A stretch of DNA of 64,000 bases from Flavobacterium sharifuzzamanii. Lineage in GTDB: Bacteria; Bacteroidota; Bacteroidia; Flavobacteriales; Flavobacteriaceae. The stretch's first letter is position 1; each line of letters starts with the position of its first letter. The stretch covers positions 434,001 through 498,000 of the forward strand of contig NZ_QJGZ01000042.1 in the NCBI RefSeq assembly GCF_003254585.1. Reading direction: 5' to 3'. Positions 15,189-23,238 of this stretch are shown piece after piece. The notes below the pieces were generated by a model that saw only the letters and a list, made by a program, of their open reading frames with translations, searched no databases and had not been told where the DNA came from. The translations under genes and the position numbers were made by a program.

Positions 15189-15418
15189 ATCATAAAAATA
15201 GCTGATTATGAGAATCTTTTAGTTTAAAGTTACCTTACAAAAAATCAATTGCTAAATATTTTAAAATTAGAAATCGTTTTGATATTAAAAAATTATTAAT
15301 TAACAACATATCAATTCGTTACATTAAAAATTATTCTAATTTTATTCTCTAAAAAACCATACTTTTAGTTCTTTTAGAATACGCACTCATACATATTAAC
15401 AAAAAATTAACACAACAC

Positions 15419-15460
15419 TTGTATATACAACTATTAAAAGTTATACATTTGTATATACAA
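15419..15460 (+). promoter_or_regulatory. Twin MarR-type operators overlapping a flavobacterial promoter
   Basis: The 12-bp perfect palindrome TTGTATATACAA occurs twice, at 15419-15430 and 15449-15460, with centres exactly 30 bp apart (about three helical turns). The first supplies a -33-like TTG (15419-15421). The -7 box TACATTTG (15444-15451) runs into the second. A MarR dimer on either site would block initiation of the MarR-nitroreductase-YceI unit, which begins 18-27 bp downstream. The upstream part of the gap (15189-15418) is AT-rich with nothing else recognised. Confidence 0.75.
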
Positions 15461-15477
15461 ATTATACACTTACGACT

Positions 15478-15936
15478 ATGACAATTGAAGAGGTTATTAA
15501 GAGTACGGTTAAGATGGATAATGCGAAAAAAGTTATTCTGAATATCATGTACACGCAAAATGTGATTCAGGATCATTTCAACGAGTTGATCAAACCGTAT
15601 GATTTATCTGGAGAACAGTACAATGTGTTGCGTATATTAAGAGGACAAAAAGGACAGCCTGCTAATATGTGCGTGATACAAGAACGAATGCTTGCTAAAA
15701 CAAGCAACACAACACGTTTGGTAGACAAATTATTATTGAAGGATTTTGTAACTCGAAATGTCTGTCCAGATAATCGAAGAAAAATTGAAGTTTCGATTAC
15801 ACAAAAAGGATTGGATGTTTTAAAAGAATTAGATCCGAAAGTAGATGAACACGAACAAACGTTTGCAAACAATTTAAAACCAGAAGAATTAGTTTTCTTA
15901 AACCAACTATTAGAAAAATATAGAACCAACAAATAA
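15478..15936 (+). CDS. MarR-family transcriptional regulator
   Basis: The 152-residue winged-helix protein contains YDLSGEQYNVLRILRGQKGQPANMCVIQERMLAKTSNTTRLVDKLLLKDFVTR, the MarR DNA-binding core, then the wing CPDNRRKIEVSITQKG with the conserved D-x-R. Flanking helices form the dimer interface. Two cysteines (C65 in helix alpha3 and C96 beside the wing) could respond to oxidants or electrophiles, but this is inference. Two copies of a palindrome overlap its promoter, indicating autorepression. A nitroreductase gene follows 13 bp downstream. Confidence 0.92.
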   Translation: MTIEEVIKSTVKMDNAKKVILNIMYTQNVIQDHFNELIKPYDLSGEQYNVLRILRGQKGQPANMCVIQERMLAKTSNTTRLVDKLLLKDFVTRNVCPDNRRKIEVSITQKGLDVLKELDPKVDEHEQTFANNLKPEELVFLNQLLEKYRTNK

Positions 15937-15949
15937 AATAATAAAAACT

Positions 15950-16582
15950 ATGAGCAATTTCTTAGCAAATCAAAATTGGAGATACGCAACCAAACAATTT
16001 GATGCTTCAAAAAAGATATCAAATGACGATTTAAATACACTAAAAGAGGCGGTTAGATTAAGCGCTTCTTCATACGGATTACAACCTTATAGAGTAGTTA
16101 TTGTTGAAAATCCAGAATTAAGAGAAAAATTAAAGGGTGCAGCTTGGGGGCAAACTCAAATTACAGACGCTTCTCACCTATTCATTTTTGCAAACGACTT
16201 AAGCCTTGATGCAGGTTCTGTTGACAAATATATCAGCAACATCAGCGAAGTGAGAGGTGTTCCTGTTGACGCTTTAGGCGGATTCAGCGATATGATGAAA
16301 AATGTAATCGCAAATTTATCTGAAGATGCAAAACACATCTGGACTGCAAAACAGACTTACTTAGCTTTAGGCAACTTATTAAATGCTGCAGCTGAATTAA
16401 AAATTGACGCAACTCCTATGGAAGGTTTCAATGCTGCTCAATTTAATGAAATCTTAGGTTTCGATAAATTAGGTTTAAACGCTTCAGTTATCGCAACTGT
16501 TGGTTACAGACACGATGACGACAAATCTCAACACCAGAAAAAAGTTAGAAAATCACACGAGGAATTATTTATCACTATATAA
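15950..16582 (+). CDS. NAD(P)H-dependent nitroreductase (NfsB-like)
   Basis: The 210-residue flavoprotein has the nitroreductase fold: NWRYATKQFD at the N-terminus, LSASSYGLQPYRVVIVEN for FMN contact, and the C-terminal VIATVGYRHDDD segment with basic residues that would hold the FMN phosphate. These oxygen-insensitive enzymes reduce nitroaromatics, quinones or other electrophiles by two-electron transfer. It is the second gene of a MarR-controlled unit, which fits induction by electrophilic compounds. The natural substrate cannot be told from sequence. Confidence 0.92.
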   Translation: MSNFLANQNWRYATKQFDASKKISNDDLNTLKEAVRLSASSYGLQPYRVVIVENPELREKLKGAAWGQTQITDASHLFIFANDLSLDAGSVDKYISNISEVRGVPVDALGGFSDMMKNVIANLSEDAKHIWTAKQTYLALGNLLNAAAELKIDATPMEGFNAAQFNEILGFDKLGLNASVIATVGYRHDDDKSQHQKKVRKSHEELFITI

Positions 16583-16619
16583 TTATTTATTAATCAAATT
16601 CAAATTTAATTTTAAAAAC

Positions 16620-17186
16620 ATGAAAAATTTAAAAACTATTGCAATAGCACTATTCGTAGCAGCAGCTGGAATCTCAGTAAACGCTCAAACTAAAAAAATC
16701 GACGTAAAAGCATCTACTATTAAGTGGGTAGGAAAAAAAGTAACTGGAGAGCACTCAGGAACTGTAAACTTCAAAGAAGGTTCTGTTATTTTCAAAGGAA
16801 AAAAATTAGCTGGTGGTAACTTTACAGTTGATATGACTTCATTAACTTCTACAGATTTAACTGGAGAATACCAAGGAAAATTAAACGGTCACTTAAAAGC
16901 TGACGATTTCTTCGGAACTGACAAATTCCCAACTTCAAAATTAGTTTTCAAAACTATTGGTGCAAAATCTGCTGACGTTTACACTGTAACTGCAGACTTA
17001 ACTATCAAAGGAATTACTAAACCAGTAACTTTTGATATCACTGTAAAAGGAAACACTGCTACAACTGCTTTCAAAGTTGACAGAACTAAATACGATATTA
17101 AATACGGTTCAGGTAGCTTCTTCGACGGTTTAGGAGATAAAACTATCAATGACGAATTCGAATTAGCTGTAGCTTTAAAATTCTAA
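16620..17186 (+). CDS. YceI-family periplasmic lipid-binding protein
   Basis: From ATG 16620 the protein has 188 residues: signal peptide MKNLKTIAIALFVAAAGISVNAQ, then an antiparallel beta-barrel of the YceI family (KASTIKWVGKKVTGEHSGTVNFKEGSV; HLKADDFFGTDKFPTSKLVFKTI; LTIKGITKPVTFDITVKG). A longer reading from 16500 overlaps the nitroreductase gene and adds no signal, so it is rejected. YceI barrels bind isoprenoid quinones or polyisoprenoids in the periplasm and are often induced by stress. It is the third gene of the MarR unit, 37 bp after the nitroreductase. Confidence 0.92.
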   Translation: MKNLKTIAIALFVAAAGISVNAQTKKIDVKASTIKWVGKKVTGEHSGTVNFKEGSVIFKGKKLAGGNFTVDMTSLTSTDLTGEYQGKLNGHLKADDFFGTDKFPTSKLVFKTIGAKSADVYTVTADLTIKGITKPVTFDITVKGNTATTAFKVDRTKYDIKYGSGSFFDGLGDKTINDEFELAVALKF

Positions 17187-17217
17187 TATTTCAGTCTTAC
17201 TAATTCAGAAATACAAT

Positions 17218-17252
17218 AACCCCCAACAGTTTAAAACTGTTGGGGGTTATTT
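17218..17252 (+). terminator. Strong intrinsic terminator after the YceI gene
   Basis: AACCCCCAACAGTTT-type arms (CCCCAACAGTTT and AAACTGTTGGGGG) make a stem of about 13 bp followed by TTATTTTTTT. It closes the MarR-nitroreductase-YceI unit. Confidence 0.9.
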
Positions 17253-17388
17253 TTTTACTTTTCAAAAACTTAACGTTCTTAATAATATAGTAACTCTTTC
17301 GTAATAAGTATCAGGACTTTGATTAACATACGGCTTCTATTTTTGGAACAATTAAAAAAATCAAAAACTAGAAATTAAAATCATAGTT

Positions 17389-18669
17389 ATGAAAACAAAA
17401 CTACGTATTGCATGTATAACCTTCATTATCAGCTTTTTCGTACAGGCTCAACAACAGCCAAAAGGAATCATTGGTTCTTCAAACTGGATGACTAACTGGA
17501 CAAACTTTAAGCCTGCTGCAAATGACTACGGTGAAGCTACTAATATAATTGCAGGAACAATTGACAAAGACACTCGATTAGTAAAACGTAATATTTATCA
17601 TTTAGTTGGTGTTGTGTATGTTACAAATAATGCAACTCTAACGATCGAGCCTGGAACGGTTATAAGAGGTGATGATAAAACCTGTGGAACTCTTGTCATT
17701 ACAAACGGATCAAAAATTGTAGCTGAAGGACTAGAAACTGATCCAATTGTTTTCACTTCTGAAAATGAAATAAACAACAGAAAACCAGGTGACTGGGGCG
17801 GAATTATTATTTTAGGAAAAGCTCCTATAAATTCTTTAGGAGGAATTCACACTTTACCTTTTGATTTAGATCCGACTTTGAATCATTATGGAGGCCAAGA
17901 TCCAGAAGATAATTCAGGAATCATGAAATATGTGAGGATTGAATATGCTGGAAGAAAATTAAGTGCATCGAAAGAATTAAACGGCCTTTCTCTTGCTGGC
18001 GTTGGAAGAAAAACAACTATTAGCAATGTTCAAATCAGCTATTCAAATGACGATTCTTTTGAATGTTACGGAGGAGATTTAAATCTGAGCAATTTAGTTT
18101 CTTATAGAACAACCGATGACGATTTTGATTTTACACAAGGAGCCCAAATTAATATCTCAAACAGTATTGCAATTCGCCACCCGTTTTCTTCAGATATTTC
18201 AGGTTCAAGATGTTTTGAGGTAGATTCTTATGAAAAAATCGCTTCTACGGACATGACCAAAAAGATGACTAAAATAAATGCAAGCAACATTACATTGGTT
18301 AATTTAGAAGAAAATAATCAAGGTTTGGTTAGAGAATCTGCTTACATTAAAGAAAATACTTTCTTCAATTTAACGAATAGTGTAGTTTCTGGGTTTGCTC
18401 CTTTTATTTTACTGGAAGGAAATATCGGAAACGGTGAAGCTAATCTCTCAAAAATTACTCTTAAAAACGTTGTGGCAAACAATTGCCAAGGCGAGATTGA
18501 AAGCGAATCTGGAAGTAATATCCCTGGCATAAAAAGCTATTATGGTAACCCAGCTTACGGAATAGAATATACAAAAATGAAACTTAACGAGTTATTTGCA
18601 CTTCCAAACATCAAGGGAAATCCAGATTTTAGATTAAATGTAAACAACACCATAGCAATTGGAAACTAA
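17389..18669 (+). CDS. Secreted parallel beta-helix protein
   Basis: The 426-residue protein has a signal peptide (MKTKLRIACITFIISFFVQAQQ). Its body has short repeating strands and Asn-rich turns of a right-handed beta-helix: NATLTIEPGTVIRGDDKTCGTLVITNGSKIVAEG, GDWGGIIILGKAPIN, and the acidic run TTDDDFDFTQGAQINISNSIA. This organisation is common in large extracellular Bacteroidota proteins, and GTVIRG/DWGG motifs recur in that group. I see no type IX secretion C-terminal domain, no catalytic motif for polysaccharide lyase activity and no lipobox. It stands alone before the trp leader. Function is unknown; adhesion or surface binding is possible. Confidence 0.75.
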   Translation: MKTKLRIACITFIISFFVQAQQQPKGIIGSSNWMTNWTNFKPAANDYGEATNIIAGTIDKDTRLVKRNIYHLVGVVYVTNNATLTIEPGTVIRGDDKTCGTLVITNGSKIVAEGLETDPIVFTSENEINNRKPGDWGGIIILGKAPINSLGGIHTLPFDLDPTLNHYGGQDPEDNSGIMKYVRIEYAGRKLSASKELNGLSLAGVGRKTTISNVQISYSNDDSFECYGGDLNLSNLVSYRTTDDDFDFTQGAQINISNSIAIRHPFSSDISGSRCFEVDSYEKIASTDMTKKMTKINASNITLVNLEENNQGLVRESAYIKENTFFNLTNSVVSGFAPFILLEGNIGNGEANLSKITLKNVVANNCQGEIESESGSNIPGIKSYYGNPAYGIEYTKMKLNELFALPNIKGNPDFRLNVNNTIAIGN

Positions 18670-18767
18670 AGAGTTATAGATACGTTCAAAATCAAAATTT
18701 AACAAATTTCACAAATTCGAAAAGATTTTTTTCAAATTTTATATACTTTAATTAAAATTACATTTAT

Positions 18768-18775
18768 ATCTTTGT
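18768..18775 (+). promoter_or_regulatory. -7 box of the trp operon
   Basis: TATCTTTG matches TAnnTTTG and predicts a start a few bases downstream, leaving a very short 5' leader before the ATG of the leader peptide at 18793. Confidence 0.55.
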
Positions 18776-18792
18776 CACATCAAAATAAAGAA

Positions 18793-18849
18793 ATGAGAAC
18801 AATTTTAAACAATACTTGGTGGTGGAGCAATTTACGTCAGACGTCGTGA
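18793..18849 (+). CDS. trpL: trp operon leader peptide
   Basis: This 18-codon frame reads MRTILNNTWWWSNLRQTS and ends at TGA (18847-18849). Three consecutive tryptophan codons TGG occupy 18817-18825. It follows a -7 box by about 18 bases and precedes a strong terminator hairpin and trpE, the classical arrangement of ribosome-mediated attenuation. When charged tRNA-Trp is scarce the ribosome stalls at the WWW triplet; otherwise it reaches the stop codon and covers the segment described at 18843-18923. It is too short for ordinary gene finders. Confidence 0.9.
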   Translation: MRTILNNTWWWSNLRQTS

Positions 18850-18923
18850 ACGAAGCTTCCTATGGTATTGTAAGAAATATAAAAATATAAAGGGCTTGTC
18901 ATCACGACAAGCCCTTTTTTTTT
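18843..18923 (+). terminator. trp attenuator: antiterminator segment and terminator hairpin
   Basis: GGGCTTGTC (18892-18900) and GACAAGCCC (18906-18914) form a 9-bp stem followed by nine or more T residues, a strong intrinsic terminator. GTCGTGA at 18843-18849, which contains the leader stop codon, is exactly complementary to TCACGAC at 18902-18908, in the loop and 3' arm. AAG just downstream could extend pairing towards CTT in the 5' arm. Stalling at the Trp codons would free GTCGTGA to pair and open the terminator. The pairing logic is inferred from visible complementarity. Confidence 0.85.
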
Positions 18924-18970
18924 GATCAAAACCGAAACATAAATTAACAACACATAAAAAACTATATATT

Positions 18971-20371
18971 TTGAAACCTTTTATTCTTAATACACATTAC
19001 AAACAAATTCTGGCAGATACGGTTACGCCAGTAAGCATTTATTTCAAAATAAGAGATAAATTCCCAAACAGCTTATTATTGGAAAGTAGTGATTATCATG
19101 GAAATGATAATAGTTTCTCTTACATCTGCTGCAATCCGATTGCTACTATAAAAATCGAAAATGAAGTTATTTCTAAAACTTTTCCTGACGGAACTTCAGA
19201 AAGAATCGCTATTGATGGTTCGACTAATATTCCTCAGGTAATTCAGGAATTTTCAAGTCAGTTTCAATCAGAGAAAAACGATTTCAAATTCATTAATAAC
19301 GGTTTGTTTGGTTACATTTCTTACGATGCAGTTCGTTATTTTGAGAAAGTTTCAATTGCAAAAAAAGACAATGCCACTTCAATTCCAGATGTTTTTTATG
19401 CAGTATACCAGAACATTATCGCAATTAACCATTTCAAAAATGAAGCTTACATTTTCTGCCATAGCGTGGATAATAAAAATAATATTGCTGAAATCGAGCA
19501 ATTACTTCAATCTAGAAATATTGCCTCTTATAAATTTTCTAAAGAAGGTGAAGGTTTCTCTAATTTAACTGATGAAGAATTTAAAGCAAATGTAGCTTTG
19601 GCTAAAAAACACTGCTACCGCGGAGATGTTTTTCAATTGGTTCTTTCTCGCCGATTTACTCAAGGTTTCAAAGGTGACGAATTTAATGTATACAGAGCTT
19701 TAAGAAGCATTAACCCTTCTCCTTATTTATTCTTTTTTGATTATGGAGATTTCAAAATATTCGGTTCTTCGCCAGAAGCACAAATTATTGTGAAAAACAG
19801 AAAAGCTGAAATTCACCCAATTGCTGGAACTTTCAAAAGAACTGGAAACGATGAGCGTGATGCACTTTTAGCAAAAGAACTTTCTGAAGACAAAAAAGAA
19901 AACAGCGAACATGTTATGTTGGTTGATTTAGCAAGAAATGATTTGAGCAGAAACGGGCACGATGTAAATGTAGAAAAATACAGAGAAGTTCAGTTTTTCT
20001 CTCATGTAATTCACCTAGTTTCTAAAGTTACAGGACATTTACATGATAAAGCAACAACAATGCAAGTTGTAGCAGACACTTTTCCAGCAGGAACTTTAAG
20101 CGGTGCTCCAAAACATAGAGCCATGCAATTAATTGAAGAATGCGAAAAAACAAACCGTAATTTCTACGGAGGCGCAATTGGTGTTATGGACTTTGACGGG
20201 AACTTTAATCACGCCATTATGATTCGAACTTTCCTTTCTAAAAACCATCAGTTGCACTGTCAAGCAGGAGCTGGAATCGTAGCAAGTTCTGACGAAGAAA
20301 GCGAAATGCAGGAAGTTTACAATAAATTAAGAGCATTGAATACAGCCTTAGAAATGGCGGAACAGATTTAG
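18971..20371 (+). CDS. trpE: Anthranilate synthase component I
   Basis: The 466-residue enzyme begins at TTG (18971), reading MKPFILNTHYKQILADTVTPVSIYFKIRDKF. This N-terminus fits the family, and no ATG start matches it. The leader's LLLESSDYHGNDNSFSYICCNP region carries the L-L-E-S element for tryptophan feedback binding. The chorismate domain includes GDVFQLVLSRRF, FGSSPEAQI, IAGTFKRTGNDERD, DLARNDLSRNG and AGTLSGAPKHRAM. With TrpG it makes anthranilate from chorismate and glutamine. First structural gene after the attenuator. Confidence 0.97.
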   Translation: MKPFILNTHYKQILADTVTPVSIYFKIRDKFPNSLLLESSDYHGNDNSFSYICCNPIATIKIENEVISKTFPDGTSERIAIDGSTNIPQVIQEFSSQFQSEKNDFKFINNGLFGYISYDAVRYFEKVSIAKKDNATSIPDVFYAVYQNIIAINHFKNEAYIFCHSVDNKNNIAEIEQLLQSRNIASYKFSKEGEGFSNLTDEEFKANVALAKKHCYRGDVFQLVLSRRFTQGFKGDEFNVYRALRSINPSPYLFFFDYGDFKIFGSSPEAQIIVKNRKAEIHPIAGTFKRTGNDERDALLAKELSEDKKENSEHVMLVDLARNDLSRNGHDVNVEKYREVQFFSHVIHLVSKVTGHLHDKATTMQVVADTFPAGTLSGAPKHRAMQLIEECEKTNRNFYGGAIGVMDFDGNFNHAIMIRTFLSKNHQLHCQAGAGIVASSDEESEMQEVYNKLRALNTALEMAEQI

Positions 20372-20440
20372 TTTCAAGTTTTTTTAGTTTCATGTTTCAA
20401 GTTATTGGAACGTGAAACCTGAAACGTTAAACCTTAAACA
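20371..20440. repeat. Inverted repeat, GTTTCAAG/GAAACCTGAAAC family, inside the trp operon
   Basis: GTTTCAAGTTTTTTTAGTTTCATGTTTCAAG pairs imperfectly with CGTGAAACCTGAAACGTTAAACC downstream. It fills the gap between trpE and the lipoprotein gene. Confidence 0.75.
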
Positions 20441-20470
20441 ATTAAAAACAAACCATAAAAACCACAAACT

Positions 20471-20914
20471 ATGAAAAAAGCAATATCAATTTTAGTTTTA
20501 ATCATTACCCTTAGTTCTTGCAATTCAGAAAAAAAGCAAAATCCGATTGAAGGAACCTGGCGTCTTATATCGGCTGAAACGACAGAGAAAGATTCAACGT
20601 TCTCGACTTTCAATTCAAAAACAAAAATGATTAAAATTATTAACGATACACACTTTGCCTTTTTTAATCATGATTTAAAACACGGAAAAGATACAACAGC
20701 AGCATTATTCTTTGGCGGAGGCGGAAAATATACCTTAAAAGACAGTGTTTATACAGAACATTTAGAGTTCTTCAACAACCGCGATTGGGAAGACAACAAA
20801 TTTGAATTTGTGGTGAAAGTTCAAAACGACACCTTAATTCAAAAAGGAATAGAAAAAGTAGAAAAATTAGGCGTAGATCGTATTATCGTAGAAAAATACG
20901 TTCGAGAGAAATAA
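20471..20914 (+). CDS. Lipocalin-like lipoprotein, trp operon passenger
   Basis: The 147-residue protein has a lipoprotein signal peptide MKKAISILVLIITLSSCNSEKK with lipobox LSSC (C17). NPIEGTWRLISAETTEKD is the opening motif (G-x-W) of lipocalin-like proteins of Bacteroidota, followed by alternating strands of a small beta-barrel. It would be tethered in the periplasm or to the outer membrane and could bind a small hydrophobic or polar ligand. It has no obvious role in tryptophan synthesis, though it lies between trpE and trpG on the same strand. Function unknown. Confidence 0.75.
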   Translation: MKKAISILVLIITLSSCNSEKKQNPIEGTWRLISAETTEKDSTFSTFNSKTKMIKIINDTHFAFFNHDLKHGKDTTAALFFGGGGKYTLKDSVYTEHLEFFNNRDWEDNKFEFVVKVQNDTLIQKGIEKVEKLGVDRIIVEKYVREK

Positions 20915-20918
20915 AATT

Positions 20919-20998
20919 TAGTTTCAAGTTTTCTTTGTTTCAAGTTTCAAGTTAGGAAACTTAGAACCTCAGAACCTTAGTAACTTAGAACCTTAAAA
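20919..20998. repeat. Composite intergenic repeat: GTTTCAAG words then CTTAGAACC words
   Basis: GTTTCAAGTTTTCTTTGTTTCAAGTTTCAAG is followed by ACTTAGAACCTCAGAACCTTAGTAACTTAGAACC, a run of heptad-like CTTAGAA/CCTTAGC words. It fills the gap before trpG. Confidence 0.7.
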
Positions 20999-21002
20999 AA
21001 AA

Positions 21003-21569
21003 ATGAAAAAAATTTTAGTTATAGACAATTACGATAGTTTCACTTACAACTTAGTGCACTATTTAGAAGATTTAAACTGCGAAGTTACCGTTTACAGAAA
21101 CGACGAATTTGATATTGATGAAATTGCTGGTTTTGAAAAGATATTGCTTTCGCCAGGACCTGGAATTCCAGATGAAGCAGGTTTACTAAAAGCAGTAATC
21201 GAAAAATACAGTCCAACAAAAAGTATCCTTGGAGTTTGTTTAGGACAACAGGCAATCGGAGAAGTTTTTGGCGGAACGCTTTCCAACCTTGACAAAGTAT
21301 ATCACGGCGTTGCAACAAATGTAAAAACTTTAGTAGACGACGAAATTTTATTTGAAGGTTTAGGAAACGAGTTCGAAGTTGGAAGATATCATTCGTGGGT
21401 AGTTGACAATAATTTACCTGAAGATTTAGAAGCAACTTCGGTAGACGAAAACGGACAAATCATGTCTTTACGTCACAAAAATTATGATGTAAGAGGCGTT
21501 CAATTTCACCCAGAAAGCGTTTTAACACCAAACGGAAAAAGGATTTTAGAGAATTGGATTAAGAGTTAG
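21003..21569 (+). CDS. trpG: Anthranilate synthase component II (glutamine amidotransferase)
   Basis: The 188-residue class I glutamine amidotransferase opens KILVIDNYDSFTYNLVHYLEDL. The catalytic cysteine is in LGVCLGQQAIGE (about C79). The histidine-glutamate pair is in VQFHPESVLTPNG, and LLSPGPGIPDEAG is the oxyanion-strand signature. It supplies ammonia to TrpE for anthranilate. TrpG of this kind can also serve folate synthesis as PabA in some bacteria. It is separate from trpE and two passenger genes flank it. Confidence 0.97.
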   Translation: MKKILVIDNYDSFTYNLVHYLEDLNCEVTVYRNDEFDIDEIAGFEKILLSPGPGIPDEAGLLKAVIEKYSPTKSILGVCLGQQAIGEVFGGTLSNLDKVYHGVATNVKTLVDDEILFEGLGNEFEVGRYHSWVVDNNLPEDLEATSVDENGQIMSLRHKNYDVRGVQFHPESVLTPNGKRILENWIKS

Positions 21570-21574
21570 TGATC

Positions 21575-21668
21575 AGTTTTCAGAGTTTTAGTGTTCAGTC
21601 GCAGAAAACCTGAAACATTAAACTTGAAACAAAAAACATAATATCTCAGAACCTTAGCAACTTGAAGC
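21575..21668. repeat. Composite intergenic repeat inside the trp operon
   Basis: GTTTTCAGAGTTTTAGTGTTCAG pairs loosely with the downstream ACCTGAAACATTAAACTTGAAAC, then TCTCAGAACCTTAGCAACTTG of the CTTAGAACC family follows. It fills the gap between trpG and the GNAT gene. Confidence 0.65.
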
Positions 21669-21676
21669 CATAAAAA

Positions 21677-22084
21677 ATGGAAATAACAATTTTAGAAACA
21701 AGAGATATCAACATTGATGATATTTTAGTTTTGTACAAAGCAAATGGATGGAGTTCAGCTAGTAAACCAAACGAATTGTACAACGGATTATTAAATTCAG
21801 AAACATTAGTAACGGCTTGGGAAGGCAAAAAACTTGTTGGACTTGGGAATGCAATTTCTGATGGATTCTTAACAGTTTATTATCCGCATTTACTAGTACT
21901 TCCTGAATATCAAGGAAAAGGAATTGGAAAATTGATTTTGGATAAAATGCAAGAAAAATACAGCCACTTTCACATGCAAATGTTAACGGCAGATGGGAAA
22001 TCGGTTGATTTTTATAAAAAAAATGGTTTCGAAAGAGCTGGAAAAACAGAACCCATGTGGATTTATCAAGGGAATGAACATTAA
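21677..22084 (+). CDS. GNAT-family N-acetyltransferase, trp operon passenger
   Basis: The 135-residue minimal GNAT domain contains ILVLYKANGWSSASKPNELYNGL near the N-terminus, then LLVLPEYQGKGIGKLILDKMQEKY with the acetyl-CoA loop Q-G-K-G-I-G, and a final FYKKNGFERAGKTEPMWIYQ. The form resembles aminoglycoside/PaiA-like small GNATs, but the acceptor is unknown. It lies between trpG and trpD on the same strand, separated by repeat sequence on both sides. It has no known step in tryptophan synthesis. Confidence 0.85.
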   Translation: MEITILETRDINIDDILVLYKANGWSSASKPNELYNGLLNSETLVTAWEGKKLVGLGNAISDGFLTVYYPHLLVLPEYQGKGIGKLILDKMQEKYSHFHMQMLTADGKSVDFYKKNGFERAGKTEPMWIYQGNEH

Positions 22085-22156
22085 TAAAAGTATTCAGTCT
22101 CAGTCACAGTAAAAAACTTAGAATCTCAGCATCTTAGAACCTTAGCAACTTTAAAA
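22085..22156. repeat. CTTAGAATCTCAGCATCTTAG-type repeat inside the trp operon
   Basis: TTCAGTCTCAGTCACAG is followed by ACTTAGAATCTCAGCATCTTAGAACCTTAGCAAC, a run of heptad-like words. No full left arm is present. It fills the gap before trpD. Confidence 0.65.
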
Positions 22157-22159
22157 AAA

Positions 22160-23152
22160 ATGAAAACTATATTAAATAAATTAATCAACCACGAAGTACT
22201 TTCTAAAGAAGAAGCAAAACAGGTATTGATTAATATTTCAAGCGGTCAATACAATCCAAGTCAGATTTCGGCATTTTTGACTGTTTTTATGATGCGTAGC
22301 ATTACAATTGACGAACTTTCGGGCTTTCGCGAAGCTTTATTAGATTTATGTATTCGTGTCGATTTATCAGCCTATAACACCATCGATTTATGCGGAACGG
22401 GCGGTGACGGAAAAGACACTTTCAATATTTCAACTTTAGCTTCTTTTGTATCTGCTGGAGCAGGAATAAAAGTAGCAAAACATGGGAATTACGGAGTTTC
22501 ATCTATTTCTGGTTCGAGCAACGTAATGGAAAAAATGGGAATTAAATTCAGTAACGATCCTTCATTTTTAGAAAAATGTATTGATCAAGCTGGAATCTGT
22601 GTCTTGCACGCTCCCCTATTTCACCCAGCGATGAAAAATGTTGGTCCAATTAGAAAAGAATTGGCGGTAAAAACATTCTTCAATATGTTAGGCCCAATGG
22701 TAAATCCGTCATTTCCACAAAATCAATTAGTTGGGGTTTTCAACTTAGAATTGGCAAGAATGTACGCTTATTTATATCAAAATACCGATGTGAATTTTAC
22801 CATCCTACATTCGCTTGACGGATATGATGAAATTTCATTAACTGGCCCAACCAAAACAATTTCTAACCACATGGAAGGAATGTTGAATCCAGAAGATTTT
22901 GGTGTTCATCTTTTATCTCAAACTGAAATCGAAGGCGGAAAAACCATCGAAGAATCTGCTGAAATTTTTACGAATATCATTTCTGGAAAAGGAAACGAAG
23001 CTCAAAATAATGTGGTTTGTGCGAATGCAGCAATGGCAATTTCAACCGTTACCAAATGTTCTCCAAAGGAAGGATTTGAATTAGCAAAAGAAAGCCTATT
23101 GTCTGAAAAAGGATTAAAAGCTTTAAAGAAATTACAAGAATTAAGTAAATAA
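22160..23152 (+). CDS. trpD: Anthranilate phosphoribosyltransferase
   Basis: The 330-residue enzyme has the helical N-terminal domain and the PRPP motif IDLCGTGGDGKDTFNISTLASFVSAGAGIKVAKHGNYGVSS (G-T-G-G-D and K-H-G-N). MRSITIDELSGFREAL fits the family. It joins anthranilate to PRPP, making N-phosphoribosyl-anthranilate. Length is normal for the stand-alone class. It is on the same strand as trpC, with repeat sequence in the 86-bp gap. Confidence 0.97.
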   Translation: MKTILNKLINHEVLSKEEAKQVLINISSGQYNPSQISAFLTVFMMRSITIDELSGFREALLDLCIRVDLSAYNTIDLCGTGGDGKDTFNISTLASFVSAGAGIKVAKHGNYGVSSISGSSNVMEKMGIKFSNDPSFLEKCIDQAGICVLHAPLFHPAMKNVGPIRKELAVKTFFNMLGPMVNPSFPQNQLVGVFNLELARMYAYLYQNTDVNFTILHSLDGYDEISLTGPTKTISNHMEGMLNPEDFGVHLLSQTEIEGGKTIEESAEIFTNIISGKGNEAQNNVVCANAAMAISTVTKCSPKEGFELAKESLLSEKGLKALKKLQELSK

Positions 23153-23157
23153 AATTT

Positions 23158-23229
23158 TGTTTCAAGTTTCAGGTTTCAAGTTATTTTGAACGTTCTACAT
23201 CTTGAAACATGAAACATGAAACGTGAAAC
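23158..23229. repeat. Inverted repeat, GTTTCAAG/GAAACATGAAAC family, between trpD and trpC
   Basis: TGTTTCAAGTTTCAGGTTTCAAG at the left pairs with CTTGAAACATGAAACATGAAACG at the right across a loop of about 25 nt. It is the clearest hairpin of this family in the operon. Confidence 0.8.
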
Positions 23230-23238
23230 AACACAACA

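Noticed and set aside
15573..15932. 119-codon minus-strand frame within the MarR gene
   Set aside because: Antisense shadow; the plus-strand MarR gene has a complete winged helix and operators.
20919..22156. Possible CRISPR-like arrays from short CTTAGAACC and GTTTCAAG words
   Set aside because: The words have no fixed repeat length or unique spacers and no cas genes are near; they are degenerate intergenic repeats.
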